The notes below the pieces were generated by a model. That model was given only the letters and a program-made list of their open reading frames with translations. It was not told the DNA's origin and ran no database searches. 5,879 bases of DNA from an uncultured bacterium (lineage in GTDB: Bacteria > Bacteroidota > Bacteroidia > Bacteroidales > Paludibacteraceae). The stretch covers positions 1 to 5,879 of the forward strand of contig CAMHCZ010000113.1 in the NCBI GenBank assembly GCA_946183755.1, in the 5' to 3' direction. Positions within the stretch are counted from its first letter, which is position 1; every line of letters starts with the position of its first letter. A program made the translations under genes and the position numbers. Positions 5,138 through 5,879 of this stretch are shown piece after piece.

Positions 5138-5879
5138 ATGATACCTACATTTGAAAATTTTCTGTATCCTTTCCTTCTAATGTTGAAAGATGGCGAAATT
5201 TCAAATAAAGAAATGAAAAACAAATTAATAGCCTATTTCAAATTAACCGATGATGATATTGCATTGACCACAAAAGGAGGAAATAGGACTCAATTAGCAG
5301 ACAGAATTGGTTGGTGTAGACAATACTTTAAAAGAGCATTGTTCATAGACACTCCCCAAAGGAGTACTTATACCTTAACCCAAAGAGGAAAGGACTACCT
5401 TGCTAGCCACACTTCACTAAACAAAAGTGATTTGATGCAGTATCCTGAATTTGCGGCTTTTGCCACAAGTAATGGAGATATTACCCAAAAAGAAGACACT
5501 CCTGAACCAGAAAAGGAACTAACCCCGACAGAATCTTTAGAAAAAGCATACAATGCCATCAACAATTACCTGGCAGAAGAATTGCTTGCTATCATCCTAG
5601 AACAATCACCTACATTTTTTGAAAGCCTTGTACTGAAGTTACTTGAAAAAATGGGTTATGGTAAGGGTATTGTAACCCAAAGAACAGGTGATGAAGGTAT
5701 AGACGGTATCATAAATGAAGACAAACTTGGATTAGACATTATTCATATTCAAGCCAAACGGTATAAACCCGACAACAAGGTTGGAAGACCATTGATGCAG
5801 GGGTTTGTAGGTGCATTGGATGGCGCAGGCGTCAACAAGGGTGTATTTATTACTACATCCAGTTTTACTAAAGAAGCGT
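5138..5879 (+). CDS. mrr: Mrr-type type IV restriction endonuclease, 5' part (3' end outside window)
   Basis: Mrr enzymes cut foreign, typically methylated DNA and act in defence; in E. coli Mrr is also toxic when triggered by high pressure or some methyltransferases. The 247 codons present begin at ATG 5138 (in-frame TAA at 5108) and align well by eye with E. coli Mrr. Residues 1-91 are the Mrr N-terminal winged-helix DNA-binding domain (IPTFENFLYP at the start, RIGWCRQYFKRA, then TLTQRGKDYLASH). Residues 92-145 are a polar linker (EPEKELTPTES). From about 146 comes the catalytic domain: FESLVLKLLEKMGYG, GDEGIDGIINEDKLGLD (184-200) and QAKRY (205-209). D189, Q205 and K207 fit the D...QxK nuclease core, so the visible active site is intact. 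About 50-60 residues should be missing if it has the usual length near 300. The gene is much richer in A+T than its neighbours, which suggests horizontal transfer. Confidence 0.93.
   Translation, partial: MIPTFENFLYPFLLMLKDGEISNKEMKNKLIAYFKLTDDDIALTTKGGNRTQLADRIGWCRQYFKRALFIDTPQRSTYTLTQRGKDYLASHTSLNKSDLMQYPEFAAFATSNGDITQKEDTPEPEKELTPTESLEKAYNAINNYLAEELLAIILEQSPTFFESLVLKLLEKMGYGKGIVTQRTGDEGIDGIINEDKLGLDIIHIQAKRYKPDNKVGRPLMQGFVGALDGAGVNKGVFITTSSFTKEA

Overview
The window looks like chromosomal DNA of a member of Bacteroidales (Prevotella- or Muribaculaceae-like). Three things point there: a SecG of the type seen in that group, start codons preceded by A-rich DNA rather than Shine-Dalgarno sites, and matches to the Bacteroidetes promoter -7 element TAnnTTTG upstream of two genes. 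No species can be named from the sequence alone.

Layout. 1-227: 3' end of secG (Sec translocase membrane subunit), followed by a hairpin terminator at 255-290. 322-1134: exported protein with two SPOR-like halves. 1193-1930: exported protein of unknown function with an Asp-rich, calcium-loop-like motif, probably with its own promoter at 1159-1166. 1934-3346, minus strand: CCA-adding tRNA nucleotidyltransferase with an HD domain, tail-to-tail with the previous gene and only 3 bases away. 3347-3534: divergent intergenic region with the cca promoter and an inverted repeat. 3535-4398 and 4414-4902: apparent two-gene operon of a lipoprotein and an exported thioredoxin-like protein (WCKPC), closed by a strong intrinsic terminator at 4921-4948. 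5138-5879: 5' part (247 codons) of an Mrr-type type IV restriction endonuclease, running off the window end.

How it fits together. Four of the genes encode proteins with export signals, downstream of secG; they are envelope proteins, three of them without a recognised function. The lipoprotein/thioredoxin pair is the most suggestive unit: the lipoprotein has exactly two cysteines besides its lipid-anchor cysteine, so it may be a redox client of its neighbour. The CCA enzyme is a housekeeping insertion on the other strand. Past the terminator the base composition falls from about half GC to about a third, and the mrr gene begins; this looks like the edge of an acquired defence segment. I see no CRISPR array, tRNA, rRNA, insertion sequence or clearly undescribed system. 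The best leads are the redox pair, the mrr promoter/palindrome arrangement and the divergent SPOR-like protein.
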